This document shows, in pieces, positions 61,360-64,000 of a stretch of 64,000 nucleotides of DNA. The stretch is from an uncultured Eubacteriales bacterium (lineage in GTDB: Bacteria; Bacillota; Clostridia; Oscillospirales; Acutalibacteraceae), in the NCBI GenBank assembly GCA_934489895.1, contig CAKSST010000009.1, positions 1 through 64,000 of the forward strand, in the 5' to 3' direction. Position 1 is the first letter of the stretch. Every line of letters begins with the position of its first letter. A program made the position numbers and the translations under genes. Below the pieces are notes generated by a model. The model was not told the origin of the DNA and did not search any database. It saw only the letters and a program-made list of their open reading frames with translations.

Positions 61360-62688
61360 TCAATCAAGAGCGGTTACCGTAATGGTGCCTCTGAACGAAA
61401 GAAGATAGGTAGCATACTCGGCCTGCTCAAGTGCAAGCCGCAGGACGATATCGCCGCCTTTGGCATCGTATACCCGGTTGAAGCTCAGGGTATGCTGCTC
61501 TCTTCTCGTCTCGTTCAGCTTTTTGCCTTTGTCCACCTTTATGCTCGTAAGATCCCTGCACAGCTGGTTATCATAGCCGTCCGTCATCCGAACGGAATAG
61601 AAGCCTTTGTCATCATTTGACATGGCATAGACCGCCCCGTTTACGCTCACCTGATAATGATGTCCACGTGACAATCGAACGGTATCCCCGTCACAGGAGA
61701 CAAGCCCGCCGCTGCTCATTTTTCCCTGAAAATAGAGCGGTGCCAATTCCATTTGAAGATTGACCGATTGTACCACCCCAACGCCGTAAAACCAACCCGG
61801 GCTGCTGCCGTCTTGACCGGCATCGCCCTTGTCGCCTTTATCTCCTTTTTCTCCGTCAACACCGTCTGTTCCGGCAGCCTTTACGCCGGTGTCGGTTTCT
61901 CCGATCCACCAGTTGCCGTTCTCGCCGATAAATGGGGTGTTTCCGTCCGCACCGTCCCTACCGTCTTGCCCGTTTATGCCGTTTGTTCCGTCCTTACCGG
62001 CGGCTCCGTCTTTTCCGTCGATTCCGTCTTTTCCGTTTATACCATCCTTGCCGTCAGCGCCGGCCTTGCCGTCAAGACCTTTCAAAACCGAAAGATCGTA
62101 CAGGTTCAGCCATACTTCGTCGCCGACATAACGCCACTGCAGGGTGTTTTCGCTTACACGGAACTCCGGTGTTTTTCCGTTTGCTCCGTCTGCGCCTTTC
62201 TGCCCGGCGGGGCCTGTGATATCGGCGATCGCAACAAGGTTCTGCCACTCGTCGCCCTCATAGCGCCACTGTATGTATTCCGTTGCTCTTTGTACTTCTA
62301 TGCTTTTGCCGTTAATGCCGTCTTTACCGTTGGCTCCGTCAATTCCGTCCTTGCCGTTTTTTCCATCGGCTCCGTCTTTTCCGTCAACCCCGTTAATGCC
62401 ATCTTTGCCGTTGGCTCCGTTTTGACCGTTCGTACCGTTTAATCCGTCTTTACCGTCGGTGCCATTCTCGCCGTTGACTCCGTCCTTGCCGGCTTCTCCG
62501 GCAGCGCCCCGCAGCTCGGTAAGCGACACAAGGTCGCGCCAATCGGTTTCGTTGCTGTATTTCCACTGGATCGCCGTGCCGTTGTTCCGCACCTCCGGCA
62601 GCACGGCGCTGCTGTCCGCCGCTTTGCTGCATCCGGCAGCAAGCGCAATGCAAAGTGCAATGGTAATGCAACAGATTCGTTTTTTCAT
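61360..62688 (-). CDS. collagen-like lipoprotein with C1q/TNF-like C-terminal domain
   Basis: A 442-residue lipoprotein (lipobox ALAAGC, Cys20). Several Gly-X-Y blocks such as GKDGINGVDGKDGADGKNG are interrupted by recurring short modules of the form QWKY...WxxLxxLxxLxG (four copies: near residues 41, 140, 185 and in the related protein next door). GENGNWWIG modules also occur. The last 145 residues form a compact beta-rich domain reminiscent of the trimerising C1q/TNF-like head of BclA-type bacterial collagens. It probably forms trimeric stalks on the outer membrane face. Its ATG overlaps the tetR stop, so translation is coupled. Confidence 0.82.
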   Translation of the reverse strand: MKKRICCITIALCIALAAGCSKAADSSAVLPEVRNNGTAIQWKYSNETDWRDLVSLTELRGAAGEAGKDGVNGENGTDGKDGLNGTNGQNGANGKDGINGVDGKDGADGKNGKDGIDGANGKDGINGKSIEVQRATEYIQWRYEGDEWQNLVAIADITGPAGQKGADGANGKTPEFRVSENTLQWRYVGDEVWLNLYDLSVLKGLDGKAGADGKDGINGKDGIDGKDGAAGKDGTNGINGQDGRDGADGNTPFIGENGNWWIGETDTGVKAAGTDGVDGEKGDKGDKGDAGQDGSSPGWFYGVGVVQSVNLQMELAPLYFQGKMSSGGLVSCDGDTVRLSRGHHYQVSVNGAVYAMSNDDKGFYSVRMTDGYDNQLCRDLTSIKVDKGKKLNETRREQHTLSFNRVYDAKGGDIVLRLALEQAEYATYLLSFRGTITVTALD

Positions 62689-63287
62689 TTTCCGTTACCT
62701 CCGTTCAGATATTGTGAGCGGTATTTATCTGCAAACAGGGCGACCCCCTGCTTTAAGACCTCCATCTGGGTTTTCAGATAGTATTCGTCCTCGAACATGG
62801 CATAGTGCACACAGGCGCGGACAAAGATAAAAATCAGCGGCGTGATGACCGTATACGGTATGCCGATCTTCGGCTCAAGCCGCTTTGCATACTCGGTATA
62901 GCGCTCGTTGACACCCTCAAAAAATTTCTTGCCGTGCTCGATATACTTCGGAAGTGTATAGACCTGATACATCAGGCGATATTTCTTGCCGTGCTTTTTT
63001 GCCGTCCAGTAGGGGATCTCCTCCACAAATCGGACAACATCCTTGGGGTCGGTGGGCGCCATCTCCATAAAATCGTCCTCGACCTTTTCCATGCAGTATG
63101 CCGTTGATTCGATGATCAGTTCATCAAGGTTTTTAAAATACGAATAAAGATTTGCCTTTGTGCATCCGCACGCATCGGCGAGCGCTTTGATTCCCGTGCC
63201 CGTCAGCCCGTTTTCAGCATAACATTCAAAGCACTTTTCCATCATTTCGCGTTTGCGCTCATTGTGCTGTTGCTCTGTTGTTTTCAT
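62685..63287 (-). CDS. TetR/AcrR family transcriptional regulator
   Basis: A 200-residue repressor with an N-terminal TetR DNA-binding domain (GLTGTGIKALADACGCTKANLYSYFKNLDEL, about residues 23-53). The effector domain of about 140 residues does not resemble a defined ligand class. I use the ATG at 63287 with GGAGCG upstream; the longer frame to 63380 crosses the operator and promoter. First gene of the surface-protein operon, and its stop overlaps the next ATG. The promoter contains an inverted repeat at its start site, so autorepression is likely. Confidence 0.9.
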   Translation of the reverse strand: MKTTEQQHNERKREMMEKCFECYAENGLTGTGIKALADACGCTKANLYSYFKNLDELIIESTAYCMEKVEDDFMEMAPTDPKDVVRFVEEIPYWTAKKHGKKYRLMYQVYTLPKYIEHGKKFFEGVNERYTEYAKRLEPKIGIPYTVITPLIFIFVRACVHYAMFEDEYYLKTQMEVLKQGVALFADKYRSQYLNGGNGK

Positions 63288-63309
63288 GTTGCTTCGCTCC
63301 TTTATAAGT

Positions 63310-63323
63310 ACCGACCGTTCGGT
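63310..63323. promoter_or_regulatory. probable TetR operator
   Basis: Inverted repeat ACCGA-CCGT-TCGGT lying just downstream of the -10 box of the tetR promoter, around the predicted transcription start. Similar to sites bound by AcrR/QacR-type repressors. Confidence 0.6.
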
Positions 63324-63330
63324 TACGATT

Positions 63331-63359
63331 AGTATAGCATAGAATTGTGGCGAATTCAA
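63331..63359 (-). promoter_or_regulatory. promoter of the tetR/collagen-like operon
   Basis: Minus strand TTGAAT (63354-63359), 17-base spacer, TATACT (63331-63336). Confidence 0.6.
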
Positions 63360-63743
63360 GAACTGTTCGAGAAAAATCAAAGAAAATCAAATTGCAATAT
63401 GATCTTATAAAAAGTCCTTACAGCAGAAAGAAAATAGTGGCTGACCTCAACGATCAAAACCGTACTAATAAAAATGTCTTTGTTATCTCTGGCTTTTTCA
63501 AAAAGAAATCTCTGTGTCTTTTTCTTTCTGCTGTAGTTATTCTTCAGTTGGGTAGTTCACTTTCTCCTTCCACCATGACAGGTGGCACCTGTCACTTCGT
63601 CGTTGCAAACTCCGCACTATTCGTTTTTCCGTAGAACGGCAAAAGCTCATTTGCTCCGTTGCTCCCCCTCTCCCCAAAAAGCTGTATAGCTTTTTGGGGA
63701 CCCCGAGAACGCAGTTGCCCCTTGGCGGAGCGTTTTGCTTTTT
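63360..63743. other. non-coding junction region with inverted repeats
   Basis: Contains a 16-bp inverted repeat TACAGCAGAAAGAAAA (63419-63434) and complement (63520-63535). A 9-bp inverted repeat TGACAGGTG/CACCTGTCA around one base (63576-63594) follows, and then the hairpin CCCCAAAAAGCT/AGCTTTTTGGGG (63672-63699). No gene that I can support. Confidence 0.5.
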
Positions 63744-64000
63744 TCACTCCGCTTTCAGTCGAAACAGCAGACTGCTCTTGCCGCCCTTTTCCCGATACCG
63801 CTGCTCGGTCGTCAGAAAGCCTGCTTTTTTGAGGTCACGGATTCCGCGGCGGACGGTGGAGGGCAAATACTTGAGGTCGGCGGCTATGGTCGGAATGGCA
63901 GGCCAACATTCGTTGTTCTCATTTGTCCTGTCGGCGAGATAAATATATTCTCGCACCGTAGAGATCTCATCCTGAATATCTGCAATTTTACTGTGGTATT
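63744..64000 (-). CDS. helix-turn-helix protein, 5' end beyond the window
   Basis: The frame stays open to the right edge, so the true start lies outside; 85 codons are visible. It has a winged-helix-like core (WPAIPTIAADLKYLPSTVRRGIRDLKKAGFLTT) and a short C-terminal arm ending LLFRLKAE. This type of HTH protein is common beside replication or transfer genes of clostridial integrative elements, supporting the view that this end of the window is mobile DNA. A GTG at 63956 is in frame but is unlikely to be the start. Confidence 0.7.
   Translation of the reverse strand, partial: YHSKIADIQDEISTVREYIYLADRTNENNECWPAIPTIAADLKYLPSTVRRGIRDLKKAGFLTTEQRYREKGGKSSLLFRLKAE

Overview
The window looks like the chromosome of a low-GC, endospore-lineage Clostridium relative (Clostridia, probably an Oscillospirales/Ruminococcaceae-type gut bacterium). 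Evidence: AT-rich intergenic DNA with consensus sigma-A promoters, strong AGGAGG ribosome binding sites, the Bacillus-type yabM/yabN/yabO/yabP/yabQ/divIC/yabR block including sporulation genes yabP and yabQ, a CIRCE element in front of groESL, and serine-recombinase debris of the kind found in clostridial integrative elements. Species level is inference only.

Layout. 0.1-3.5 kb (minus): a DUF1846 protein and glmS. 3.8-4.0 kb: tRNA-His and tRNA-Gln. 4.4-8.4 kb (plus): cysteine-synthase family protein, YgiQ-type radical SAM protein, DUF368 membrane protein. 8.5-13.7 kb: a small metabolic island with an AraC regulator, an ornithine-cyclodeaminase-family dehydrogenase, an amidohydrolase and two tandem NagB-like proteins; the two structural operons converge and share the same promoter layout. 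13.9-19.2 kb: argG, glyA, a GDPD phosphodiesterase and a DUF2156-GNAT fusion. 19.3-22.9 kb (minus): a ribose/galactose-type ABC transporter. 23.2-24.1 kb: remnants of a mobile element beside tRNA-Leu.

24.3-41.8 kb (all plus) is core housekeeping: recJ, rel, dtd, an MBL hydrolase, hemZ, a nucleoside kinase, an MTA/SAH nucleosidase, a SpoVB-like flippase, mazG, hup, rqcP, yabP, yabQ, divIC, yabR, an rRNA methyltransferase, a lipid kinase, groES and groEL. Many of these genes overlap by 4 bp or lie within 30 bp of each other. 41.9-52.1 kb (all minus): a cell-wall-hydrolase-like lipoprotein, class II galT and a seven-gene V-type ATPase operon (E, DUF2764, A, B, D, I, K) of the compact Spirochaete/Bacteroidetes arrangement. 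The rotor subunit carries sodium-binding residues.

52.5-64.0 kb is a more GC-rich accessory segment. A TetR gene with an operator at its own start heads an operon of three exported proteins: a collagen-like lipoprotein, a giant beta-propeller/FN3/collagen-like membrane protein, and a giant InlB-repeat protein with twelve Cys/His motifs and an SPQTG wall-sorting signal. Downstream are a fourth signal peptide cut off after 19 residues and the C-terminal tail of a serine recombinase. An HTH gene typical of mobile elements runs off the right edge. This part looks like transferred surface-protein cargo, partly rearranged.
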